From Actinomycetes bacterium (GTDB lineage: Bacteria > Actinomycetota > Coriobacteriia > Anaerosomatales > JAGXFU01): a stretch of 64,000 nucleotides of DNA. Below the pieces are notes generated by a model that did no database searches, was not told the origin of the DNA, and saw nothing but the letters and a program-made list of their open reading frames with translations. Below, piece by piece: positions 20,464 through 29,334 of this stretch (the first letter of the stretch is position 1; each line of letters begins with the position of its first letter). A program made the translations under genes and the position numbers. The DNA lies in assembly GCA_024637115.1 (NCBI GenBank), contig JAGXFU010000017.1, positions 89,198 through 153,197 on the forward strand, written 5' to 3'.

Positions 20464-21375
20464 TCAGTACTGCTCGATATCGACAACGCCCATGCCGGTC
20501 TCGATCACAATGAGATAGCGAGTGCGTGCAGTTGCGTACCCTTCGCTCTCCCACACACGCTCACCCGACATGCGGTCCCACTCAGCGGGAACATGCGTCG
20601 CGCCCATTCCGTAGTCCGCCTCAACCCGAACAGCGGCACCCTCCGGCACGCGTATGCTCACATCGGCGAGTCCGGTCTCGACTCGAACAGGAACATCACG
20701 GGCATCCGGATTCCCGAGCTCTAGGTTGAGTAAGGCAATCCCTGATTGCACAGTCAGCGCGGAGAGACGCAATTCGGCCAGTTCGAGATTGGCCTCGGTC
20801 GCCCCTACATCGACAACGAGGTCCCATGAGGGCTGACGGCCGAGTTCCACGGTCGTATACATGTTGTTGGACAGCAGAAAGACCGGGGTCCCGGACTCTG
20901 TCGCCAATTCGAGTTCAGCGCGGTCCCCGACTCGGTCGTCGGTGAGTGTTGGAGCACCAAAAGGAACCTGTCCCGAAGCCACAAGGAGCGTCCGTCCGTC
21001 GGTGACATCGATCGATGCCGCCGGAATCGCGATTCGCGCCGAGGCCTCGTCGACATTCGCGCCGCCTTCGGCTCGCACGGCGAACTCCTCGGACCCTGTC
21101 CAGTTCACTGTCCAGGCGAGGTTCCCCGTCGGACCGAGGAGCGCCACGTAGAGAACGCCTCCGAGGATCACGAGGCTCGATAGCACACGAACGACATTCA
21201 GCCGGGCACCTTTGCCAAGCAGATCAAGGCCGATCGCAATGAGCAGCAATGGCCAGAGGGAGAAGAGCGTGAGCCACACCCTCCAGGACAATTCGCCCAT
21301 GGAGCTGGCAATGACCATGACGCCTATCACGACTGTGGTGAATCCTTCAATGACGCGCTTGAGTCGCAGCATCAC
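20464..21375 (-). CDS. LiaF-like/toast-rack membrane protein
   Basis: N-terminal TM hairpin (LFSLWPLLLIAIGLDLL) and C-terminal beta-rich region, within a PspC cluster. Confidence 0.6.
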   Translation of the reverse strand: MMLRLKRVIEGFTTVVIGVMVIASSMGELSWRVWLTLFSLWPLLLIAIGLDLLGKGARLNVVRVLSSLVILGGVLYVALLGPTGNLAWTVNWTGSEEFAVRAEGGANVDEASARIAIPAASIDVTDGRTLLVASGQVPFGAPTLTDDRVGDRAELELATESGTPVFLLSNNMYTTVELGRQPSWDLVVDVGATEANLELAELRLSALTVQSGIALLNLELGNPDARDVPVRVETGLADVSIRVPEGAAVRVEADYGMGATHVPAEWDRMSGERVWESEGYATARTRYLIVIETGMGVVDIEQY

Positions 21376-21905
21376 GCATCACCGCCCTTGGTCACCATGG
21401 TGTGAACGCCGCTGGCAACGATCAGGAGTCCCAGCATCGTGGCGGGCCAGAAGCCCCACAGGTTGAGGTCGGGATACACGAGATCGGCAAGAAGGGCCAT
21501 GCCGAAAACGATGAGAATCACACCGAACCACACGACGCCCGTGCGAACGCCCTCGGTGACCACAGTACCGTAGGGCGCTGTCGGGGCAGTGGGTGCCGGC
21601 GCTGCCGGCGGCGTGGGTGTCACGGATGGAGTCGGCGCTACCGGAGGCGTGGACGCTTGAGCCGCATCCGATGTCTGCCCATCCCCTGCGACACTCTGTG
21701 TGGCAGGCTCAAGAGGGGGTTCTTCGGGCACTACGACCCAGAGCACGATGTAGGCGATAACGACTGCGAAGTTGCCTATGACCGCGAGTACGACAGCGAG
21801 CATACGGACGATGCTCGGATCCATCTCGAAGTAGTCGGCGATTCCCGCACATACACCACCGAGCATCTGATCGCTGCGGCTTCGATAGAGTTTACGCTCC
21901 GTCAT
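21372..21905 (-). CDS. PspC domain protein
   Basis: KLYRSRSDQMLGGVCAGIADYFEMDPSIVRML. Confidence 0.85.
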   Translation of the reverse strand: MTERKLYRSRSDQMLGGVCAGIADYFEMDPSIVRMLAVVLAVIGNFAVVIAYIVLWVVVPEEPPLEPATQSVAGDGQTSDAAQASTPPVAPTPSVTPTPPAAPAPTAPTAPYGTVVTEGVRTGVVWFGVILIVFGMALLADLVYPDLNLWGFWPATMLGLLIVASGVHTMVTKGGDA

Positions 21906-23223
21906 CTTCGGGTGAGCCCCCTTCACCGTTGTCCACGTCGGTCAATCTCACGCGCAAGCGAACAATGCGGCGGCGGCGCACCGCCTGGACCATGAACTCA
22001 GCTCCCGCCACATTGACCGTCTCGCCAGCTACAGGTATGTGCCCGAGTCGCACGAGCATCCAGCCTGCTATCGTCTCATATTCATCGGACTCCTCGACCG
22101 GGAATCCGATCTCGATCGCGTCCTCCACGGGCAGGCGGCCGTCCAAAACCCATTCGCGCTCGCCCACCTCAGTGGCGAAACGCCGATCGCGGTCGAACTC
22201 ATCGGTGACCTCACCAATGATCTCTTCAACGATATCTTCGATCGTTACCAGCCCCGCCGTGCCGCCGTACTCATCGACAACGACCGCGAGATGGTTGCGT
22301 CGCGTCTGCATATCGGAGAGCAGAGAGAGGATGCCCTTCGTTTCCGGCACGAATGACGGAGGTCGCATGTAGCCGGTGACAGAGTCGCCGAGATCCCCGG
22401 CAGCGGCCGGACCAACAAGGTCCTTGAGCAGCAGAACGCCAACGATCTTGTCAGGGTCCTCTGAATACACCGGCAACCGCGAGAATCCCGACGTACGAAA
22501 TGTGCGCAAGGCCTGATCTGCAGTTGCCGAAGCCTCTACCAGCACCATATCCACGCGCGGCACCATGATCTCGCGAACCAGTGTGTCCCCGAGCTTGAAT
22601 ATCTCGTGGATCATGCGCTTCTCTTCATCGAGCAACGATCCTTGCTCGGTCACGAGCAGCTTGATTTCTTCCTCGGACACGCCTGGACGCCCCTGTCCGG
22701 GTATCACTCCGAGCAACCGCGCCACAAGATCGGTCGACTTCGACAGAAACCAGACGAGCGGCGACACGAGCGCCGCAAGCACTGAGATCGGACGCGCAAC
22801 GGCGGTCGCAACTCGCTCCGCGCGCTGTAGTCCCAAACGCTTGGGAGCAAGCTCGCCGAACACGAGCGTGAAATACGCGATGATCACGGTCACGAGAACG
22901 ACCGATAGTCCGCTCGCAATGCTTGCGATCCATGCAGATCCCAGCGATTCGAGCCACACGGCAAGCGGTTCGGCAAGCGCTACAGCAGCGGCAGCCGAGG
23001 CCATGAAGCCCACGAGCGTGATGCCGATCTGGATGGCAGCGAGCAGACGCGAGGGGTCCTCGGTCAGCCGAAGTGCGGCCTGCGCACCCTTAGATCCCCC
23101 CTCGGCAGCATGCTTGAGCGCAGCATTACGCGCGCTGATGAGTGCGATCTCGGCAGCGGCGAAGTAGCCATTGAGCAGGATAAGTGCCCCGATGAGCAGA
23201 AGCTCAGTGATGTATCGTTCCAT
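21892..23223 (-). CDS. HlyC/CorC family transporter-like protein (CNNM + CBS + CorC_HlyC)
   Basis: LNGYFAAAEIALISAR, VREIMVPRVDM, HLAVVVDEYGGTAGLVTIEDIVEEIIGEV; start at 23223. Confidence 0.9.
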   Translation of the reverse strand: MERYITELLLIGALILLNGYFAAAEIALISARNAALKHAAEGGSKGAQAALRLTEDPSRLLAAIQIGITLVGFMASAAAAVALAEPLAVWLESLGSAWIASIASGLSVVLVTVIIAYFTLVFGELAPKRLGLQRAERVATAVARPISVLAALVSPLVWFLSKSTDLVARLLGVIPGQGRPGVSEEEIKLLVTEQGSLLDEEKRMIHEIFKLGDTLVREIMVPRVDMVLVEASATADQALRTFRTSGFSRLPVYSEDPDKIVGVLLLKDLVGPAAAGDLGDSVTGYMRPPSFVPETKGILSLLSDMQTRRNHLAVVVDEYGGTAGLVTIEDIVEEIIGEVTDEFDRDRRFATEVGEREWVLDGRLPVEDAIEIGFPVEESDEYETIAGWMLVRLGHIPVAGETVNVAGAEFMVQAVRRRRIVRLRVRLTDVDNGEGGSPEDDGA

Positions 23224-23331
23224 AATGCCTAGATTACCAGGACACTGGCAGTTGAAGCAGTAGCGCTTGCATGCCGATAAATGGAAGACTAGGGGCATGA
23301 GGCGACCGACACCGACGCGCGAGGGTACGAC

Positions 23332-25317
23332 GTGACCGATCCTGAGACCAAACACCATCTTGAAGCCGCAATACGGGGAATCGCGACGGCGGGTAAAACA
23401 CTCAAGCTGTATCCGCCCACCAGCCCGATACCCCGCCAGGCGGTCGAGACCGCAACTGCGGCACTTGAGTCGTACCTCGCGATCAACCCCGTGCTCTCGT
23501 TGGCTGTCACACGCACCGGCCTCAGCTGGCAAGGGCAGCCGCTTGCTGTAAGCGTCCCGGGGGTTTCCGATCTGGCTGACACGTTACGCGAACAGGGCGT
23601 AGCCGAGCTCAATGTCATGCCCGGATGCGCCCTCGACGAGTTGATGCGATTCCTGTCAGCGATCACACGGCCTGCCGAGGAGGTTCGCCAAGAAGGCGGA
23701 CTCGGAGCCGTCCTCGTGGCCGACGGGGTTGAATGCGTACGGGTGACCGACGTGAGTCTCACGGTCATAGAAGACGTGGCTCCCGATGATGATCAGGATA
23801 TGGATGAGTTCCTACGAGAGCTGGCCAGCGATCCGGAAAAGCTTGCTGCCTGGATGGCTGCGGCAGCCGCAGGTGACCCCTCGGCATTCGCCGAAGGTCT
23901 CGAGGGACTCGCGCTCGCTGCCGGGCCGGACGGAATCGCAGGTCTTGTCGAAACCCTCTCACAGGCGTTCATGAGACAGGCCTCCGATGGCAAGGATGCC
24001 ATGATCGGACTCTCACTCGAGGCGGGTACGGTACGCTCGCTCGCAGACGGAATGTTCAGCCATTTGGGCACCATGGATATCGCAGGTTCGATGTGCGAAG
24101 GCCTGTACGGCAAGAACATGCTGTCTCTTTCAAACGTGCTCACCCACCTTCCTCTGCAGGAACGCATGGAGCAGGTCCACGCAGACGTTCAGCGCATGCT
24201 CGCCGAGAGCGAGCACAGCGGCAAGGAAGCTTCCTTTCTCGACCACATGCTGGAGGTGCGTACCCGCACCACCCCCGAGCCTTCGCTCGTTGAGGCGCAG
24301 CCCGCCTACGCGAAGGTCGCCGAGATAGCGACGCTCGCGCCCGAAGTGATCGACAACCTGCGCCAGGAGACCGAGCGCTCCCACGCATCCATCCATGCCG
24401 CCGGCGTCCAGACCATGCTCACACTGCTCGACCAACAGGAAGACTTCGAACTCTACTGCCGAAGCGTGGACAGCCTCGCAAGCATGGTGCCGCGACTCAT
24501 CGAGCATGGCGACATTACACTCGCCCGCAAGGTACTCACTGAGCTCGCATCTCGGGAGGGTCGCTCGGTACAACCGTGGCCCGACCTCTCGCTGCGACTG
24601 CGCCAGGCGATCGCGCGCGCCGTTGACCATCGCGCGATGGCGGCCGTGCTAGACGCCGTGATCGACGATCCCGGCCTCGTGCCTCAAGTCCGCGATTTGG
24701 TGCAGGTAGCCGGCGAAACCGCGGGCCCCGTACTCGTTTCCGAAGCCATCACGCACAAGGAACCCGGCATTGTCGCAGCCGAGGAGATCCTGGGCCGACG
24801 TGTACTCGACCTTCTGGTTGTCGCGCTGCCTCAAGCACAGTGGTTCCAGGTAGGTCCGATCGTTGTTCGACTCGCCCGTGAAGGTGATGCGCGCTCCATC
24901 CAGGCAGTCGAAGGAGTTCTACGCCGCAGCGATGACCAGTCCCGGCGCGAGGCGGCCTGCGGGCTCGCTTTGGCGGGCGGTGCTCCGGCGCTGCGAATGC
25001 TCGGCACACTTGTTAAGGACGCGAGCCCCGAAGTCTCCACTGTTGCTGTCCGCTCGCTCGGCAAGCACGGTGCCGTGGGAGCTGCAGCGCTCCTGTCGGC
25101 AGCGCTCGACTCGCTCGACATGGACACCAAGGACTTCGCGCTCGCACGTGAGATCATCGGGGCGCTCGCACGAATGCCGGATCCGGAAGCAACAGTGACC
25201 CTGCAGCATCTGGCCGCGCGCAAGGCGATCATCAAACGAGGCCACTACAACGAAATCCAGCAACTCGTGAGACAAGCGCAGACATACCGTAATGAGCATG
25301 GGGTGCGTGATGAGTAG
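23332..25317 (+). CDS. HEAT-repeat protein with conserved N-terminal module (paralog of 15234-17402)
   Basis: GKTLKLYPPTSPIPRQAVETATAAL N-terminus; HEAT-like C-terminus (VEGVLRRSDDQSRREAACGLALAGG). Confidence 0.76.
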   Translation: MTDPETKHHLEAAIRGIATAGKTLKLYPPTSPIPRQAVETATAALESYLAINPVLSLAVTRTGLSWQGQPLAVSVPGVSDLADTLREQGVAELNVMPGCALDELMRFLSAITRPAEEVRQEGGLGAVLVADGVECVRVTDVSLTVIEDVAPDDDQDMDEFLRELASDPEKLAAWMAAAAAGDPSAFAEGLEGLALAAGPDGIAGLVETLSQAFMRQASDGKDAMIGLSLEAGTVRSLADGMFSHLGTMDIAGSMCEGLYGKNMLSLSNVLTHLPLQERMEQVHADVQRMLAESEHSGKEASFLDHMLEVRTRTTPEPSLVEAQPAYAKVAEIATLAPEVIDNLRQETERSHASIHAAGVQTMLTLLDQQEDFELYCRSVDSLASMVPRLIEHGDITLARKVLTELASREGRSVQPWPDLSLRLRQAIARAVDHRAMAAVLDAVIDDPGLVPQVRDLVQVAGETAGPVLVSEAITHKEPGIVAAEEILGRRVLDLLVVALPQAQWFQVGPIVVRLAREGDARSIQAVEGVLRRSDDQSRREAACGLALAGGAPALRMLGTLVKDASPEVSTVAVRSLGKHGAVGAAALLSAALDSLDMDTKDFALAREIIGALARMPDPEATVTLQHLAARKAIIKRGHYNEIQQLVRQAQTYRNEHGVRDE

Positions 25318-26623
25318 CGCCGTCGACGTCGTCGTTGCACTCGCCTCGGGGCGCAAGGCGGGCCAGCTGTATCCGTCCACACATCCTGAGTTCCAAAGCG
25401 CCATCTCACTGATCGTCCAGGCCGTCGACGCGATGACCCTCTCCGGTCCCCTCACCGTCAACGTTCATCAGGGCCGGCTCTATCACCAAAGCACGGTCAT
25501 TCCCGTGGATGCTCCCGGCGTGCATGCGATCGAGGAAGCGTTCGAGAGCCGCAAGATCGAGAGCCTCACGTTCCATGCGGGATTCGGCAAGACCGACGCC
25601 ATCGGCATCGTCGAGGTGCTGAGTCTTCGCCCCTCGCCTTTGCTCGACGTGAACGAGGAGCTCAAGCAACGAGGCGTCACGGCCGTTACCGTGGCGGTGC
25701 TTGCCGAAGATGACGAGGAGAAAGAGGAGCGCGACCGCCTGAGGGAACAAGACCGCGCCCTCTACCATCGACTCATTTCGGTCATGCGTTCACTCTCTTC
25801 GCAGGTGGCAGGCGGCGGGATGTCTGACCTGGGAAATGCCGAGAGCATGGTCGGCAACATCATGGGTCGGCTGCTCGAGGATCAGTCTGCCGTCCTGGGC
25901 CTGGCCACGATGCGCGGGCACAGCGAGGCGGATCTCTTCCACTCGATCAACGTCATGATCTACTCTCTGACGTTGGGCGCAACACTCGGTTTGCCCGAGG
26001 AAGGACTCTCTTCGCTTGGCGTCTCGGCGCTCCTGCACGACGTTGGCAAGGCAGCATTTGACCATGCGGACTCGTCGCAGACCGAGCCGATGCGCGCCAT
26101 GCATCCCAAGATCGGTGCCGACATCCTCTCTGCCCTTCCCGATGAGGACCCCGCTCCGATGCTCGTTGCCTACGAGCACCACATGCACGTAGATGGCGGC
26201 GGATATCCCGAGCGTGTCCCGGACTACGTGTCACACCCATTCAGCCGCATGGTTGCGATCGCAGACAGATACGCGAACTACACGAATCCGGTGAATGACG
26301 CCGAACCTCTCACTCCGGACAAGGCCATCGTACAGCTCCTGCGCGAGGCGGGCTCGGTGGTCGATCCGCTGTTCGCCCGTCTGTTCGCTAAGGCGATGGG
26401 CGTGTTCCCGGTCGGATGTCTCGTGCGACTGTCGGATCAGACCGTTGGTCTGGTTTCGCGCTCGGGGTCGGACTCGCTCAAGCCGGTTATTCGCGTTCTC
26501 TACGACGCGGGTGGTCTTGAGATCGAGGATCCCGATGAGGTTGCGCTCGCGGATTCAGAACTGACGATCATTGAAGTTGTCGATCCGGCGAATCTCGCCA
26601 TGGCTGTCGCGGATCATCTCTAA
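25310..26623 (+). CDS. HD-GYP domain protein (paralog of 13759-15237)
   Basis: LLHDVGKAAFD, EHHMHVDGGGYPERVP; N-terminal AGQLYPSTHPEFQSA; overlaps HEAT gene end. Confidence 0.87.
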   Translation: MSSAVDVVVALASGRKAGQLYPSTHPEFQSAISLIVQAVDAMTLSGPLTVNVHQGRLYHQSTVIPVDAPGVHAIEEAFESRKIESLTFHAGFGKTDAIGIVEVLSLRPSPLLDVNEELKQRGVTAVTVAVLAEDDEEKEERDRLREQDRALYHRLISVMRSLSSQVAGGGMSDLGNAESMVGNIMGRLLEDQSAVLGLATMRGHSEADLFHSINVMIYSLTLGATLGLPEEGLSSLGVSALLHDVGKAAFDHADSSQTEPMRAMHPKIGADILSALPDEDPAPMLVAYEHHMHVDGGGYPERVPDYVSHPFSRMVAIADRYANYTNPVNDAEPLTPDKAIVQLLREAGSVVDPLFARLFAKAMGVFPVGCLVRLSDQTVGLVSRSGSDSLKPVIRVLYDAGGLEIEDPDEVALADSELTIIEVVDPANLAMAVADHL

Positions 26624-26665
26624 TCTAGCGCCTTAGCACGCGCCGGCGCGAGTGCTGGACCTTCG

Positions 26666-27022
26666 CTAGACCGGCGACTGCGGATTGATCTTGTGGAGTA
26701 CGAGAGCAATAAGCGCGAGCCGACGTCCACGATCCTGGCACGCCTCGACAAAGGTCGCGATCGTCTCTCGCATCTCAGGAGTGGGTTTGTAGCGGATGAG
26801 CCCACCCGCACACTGGAGAATCTTTCCTGCACACAGTGCGTCGATCTCCGGCTCGAGCTCCTCGAGACGGCGCCCAAGACGCGAAGCCAAACCGCTCGGA
26901 TCGAGCACGGCGTCTGGATTTCGGTGAAAGAACACCAAAATGTCCCAGGTCAGAAGCGACCGGACATGACGTTCCACAAACTGCATGACCGAGGGTCCCA
27001 GGACCCCTTCAAGATCGTACAA
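26666..27022 (-). CDS. Hypothetical protein, winged-helix-like
   Basis: LLTWDILVFFHRNPDAVLDPSGLASRLGRRLEELEPEIDAL pattern resembling MarR/PadR-type wHTH. Confidence 0.45.
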   Translation of the reverse strand: MYDLEGVLGPSVMQFVERHVRSLLTWDILVFFHRNPDAVLDPSGLASRLGRRLEELEPEIDALCAGKILQCAGGLIRYKPTPEMRETIATFVEACQDRGRRLALIALVLHKINPQSPV

Positions 27023-27330
27023 ACCTAACTTCCCCTATCAGAACAGACACTGCTGTCAATGCGTCGCTCCCCGCAAGACGAGACGGCAGCATTCCCTCAT
27101 ATTCCCGGCTGATACACCTAGCCAAGTCTAACGTATTCACATTCTATTACTATTCTGCACGGCTGAACGGAACCAATTCAAACGCAATAGGTCAGTGCCG
27201 ACGACGAACGGTACGATAAACGGCTACTGGCTCGACTGTTGACCCTGACAAGTACAATCCATTCGAGTAATGGGGTACGGTAAAACACGTCGGTTCAATT
27301 TCCAGAACGACCAGTTGGAGGCCTTACACC

Positions 27331-27768
27331 ATGGCACAGTCTGAAGGTACGACCGTTCGCGTGCACTATCGTGGCACGCTTGATGACGGCAGCGAGTTCG
27401 ATTCGAGCGCTGGCCGTGATCCACTCGAATTCACCGTTGGCTCCGGTCAGGTAATCCCTGGCTTTGACGCAGCAGTGGTCAGCCTGGACGTAGGCGAAAA
27501 GACCGAGGTGCGCATCGAGCCCGCGGATGCGTATGGTGATCGCGTGGACGAAGCAGTCCAGCGCATCCCGCGCGACGCATTCCCCGAGATTCCTCCGGTC
27601 GGCGTCATGATTCAGCTTGAAACCCCGGACGGAAAAACACTCGCAGCAACAGTCGCAGCAGTTGAAGACGACGTGGTCGAGCTCGACTTCAACCATCCTC
27701 TCGCTGGTCAGGCTCTCACGTTCGAGATCGAACTCGTGGATGTCATCGAGGCAACCGAAGACGAGTAG
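27331..27768 (+). CDS. FKBP-type peptidyl-prolyl cis-trans isomerase (SlyD-like)
   Basis: VRVHYRGTLDDGSEFDSSAGRDPLEFTVGSGQVIPGFDAAV. Confidence 0.92.
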   Translation: MAQSEGTTVRVHYRGTLDDGSEFDSSAGRDPLEFTVGSGQVIPGFDAAVVSLDVGEKTEVRIEPADAYGDRVDEAVQRIPRDAFPEIPPVGVMIQLETPDGKTLAATVAAVEDDVVELDFNHPLAGQALTFEIELVDVIEATEDE

Positions 27769-27784
27769 CAGTTCCCGGCGCTTC

Positions 27785-27818
27785 AAGGCGAGGGGTCCCG
27801 TTGGGGGCTCCTCGCCTT
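27785..27818. terminator. Bidirectional terminator between convergent genes
   Basis: AAGGCGAGG...CCTCGCCTT perfect stem in the gap between 27331+ and 27826-. Confidence 0.75.
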
Positions 27819-27825
27819 CTCTATT

Positions 27826-28545
27826 TCAGCCCGCGCCAAATCGCTCGATTACGCGACGTTCCGGCTCGATGTCGAGCTCATCCATCACGCGCTCCATCAC
27901 CGTGATCATCGCCGGGGGTCCCGTTGTCACAAATGGCCCATGTGTTGGATCGACATGGTGTTTAACCAACTCCGCTGTGATGAATCCCTCCTCGGCAGCG
28001 GGCTCATTCGATTCCCGCTCAAAGACATGAACCGTGCGAATACCGTCGGACTCGTAGGAATCAAGTTCATCTCGATAGACCACGCACTGTGGAGACCGAT
28101 TCCCGTAGAAGAGCGTTCCGGTGAGGCCCGTATGCCGTTGCGCAGCATCGCGAAGCATGCTTCGGACAGGCGTGATCCCAATGCCGCCCACGAGGAACGT
28201 TACGGGATCATCCGCAGGTATCTGCAGCCGACCGAGCGCGGGGGAAACGGATACCTCTGAGCCCGGCTCAAGGTCGGCCAGGGCACTCTTGTACTTCGAG
28301 CCGCTAAAGTGCGTCGTTACCTCAATCCATGAATCACCGGGCGCTGAGGCATGGCTGAAAGGCTTTGCGAGCGTGCCATCCGAGGTTGGAAGACGCAGCA
28401 TCAAGTACTGACCTGCCCCAAACGAGTAGTCCTTGGGACGCTCGAATCGACAGCTATACACATCCTCGCACCAGAGGTGCCGGTCCGTCATCTTCGTCGC
28501 ATGCCAGTCCACGGCAATAGAATCCTCTCTCGCGCTGCGCCACAC
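27826..28545 (-). CDS. Ferredoxin reductase-type FAD/NAD-binding protein
   Basis: FSHASAPGD, FLVGGIGITPVRSML, FYGNRSPQCVVY. Confidence 0.82.
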   Translation of the reverse strand: MWRSAREDSIAVDWHATKMTDRHLWCEDVYSCRFERPKDYSFGAGQYLMLRLPTSDGTLAKPFSHASAPGDSWIEVTTHFSGSKYKSALADLEPGSEVSVSPALGRLQIPADDPVTFLVGGIGITPVRSMLRDAAQRHTGLTGTLFYGNRSPQCVVYRDELDSYESDGIRTVHVFERESNEPAAEEGFITAELVKHHVDPTHGPFVTTGPPAMITVMERVMDELDIEPERRVIERFGAG

Positions 28546-28624
28546 TCAGAATCGGTTAAGTCCGACAGAGGGGAACATACCCTTTGTCGGAAACGCGCCT
28601 TCGCAAGAGCAAGGAGTCCATCTA

Positions 28625-29326
28625 ATGAAAGCCGCTGTATCCCGATCGGTCATGGCGCTTGTCGTGCTCAGCACCCTCTCGATCAGTGGCTGCCTTGGCG
28701 CACCCCGGGGCGGGACCGGCGGGCCAACATCTCCGGATCGCGAACCGACAGAACTCCAGCGAGTGGAGATCAAGGAGTACGAGGGCAAGGACTTGTCATC
28801 GGTGGAGGATTTCCGCGAGAACTCGATCAAAGGGCCTCAGGAGGTCGACAAGGAGACGTACCGGCTCGTGGTGAAGGGACTTGTGGATACACCACTCGAG
28901 CTCACATATGACGAGGTGATCGCGGAACGCGAAACCTTCAAGAAGGCTGTGACGCTCAACTGTGTCGAGGGTTGGAGCGTTGACATTCTCTGGGAGGGAA
29001 TCAAGGTCTCCGACCTCCTCGACCAGGCTGGCGCTGATCCCGCTGCCCGCGTGATCATCTTTCGCTCGTACGATGGGTACTCCACATCGCTGCCGGCCGA
29101 CTACATCAGAGACAACGATATTCTCATGGCCTACAAGATGAACGGCGTGGACTTGCCGCCGGAGCGAGGATTCCCGTTCCAACTCGTTGCCGAGGAGAAA
29201 TGGGGCTACAAGTGGGCCAAGTGGATCACTGAGATCGAAGTGAGCGATGACACCTCGTTCAAGGGCTACTGGGAGAGCCGCGGATACTCCAACGACGGAG
29301 ACCAGCGCGAAGAATCTCGAGAATAG
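28625..29326 (+). CDS. Molybdopterin-dependent oxidoreductase (sulfite oxidase-like) lipoprotein
   Basis: Lipobox ISGC; LNCVEGWSVDILWEGIKVSDLL, GYSTSLPADY, PPERGFPFQLVAEEKWGYKWAKWITEIEV. Confidence 0.85.
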   Translation: MKAAVSRSVMALVVLSTLSISGCLGAPRGGTGGPTSPDREPTELQRVEIKEYEGKDLSSVEDFRENSIKGPQEVDKETYRLVVKGLVDTPLELTYDEVIAERETFKKAVTLNCVEGWSVDILWEGIKVSDLLDQAGADPAARVIIFRSYDGYSTSLPADYIRDNDILMAYKMNGVDLPPERGFPFQLVAEEKWGYKWAKWITEIEVSDDTSFKGYWESRGYSNDGDQREESRE

Positions 29327-29334
29327 TATCGAGA

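Noticed and set aside
27238-27256. TTGACC...TACAAT promoter for the FKBP gene
   Set aside because: Spacing between hexamers is only 8 nt, not compatible with a sigma70-type promoter.
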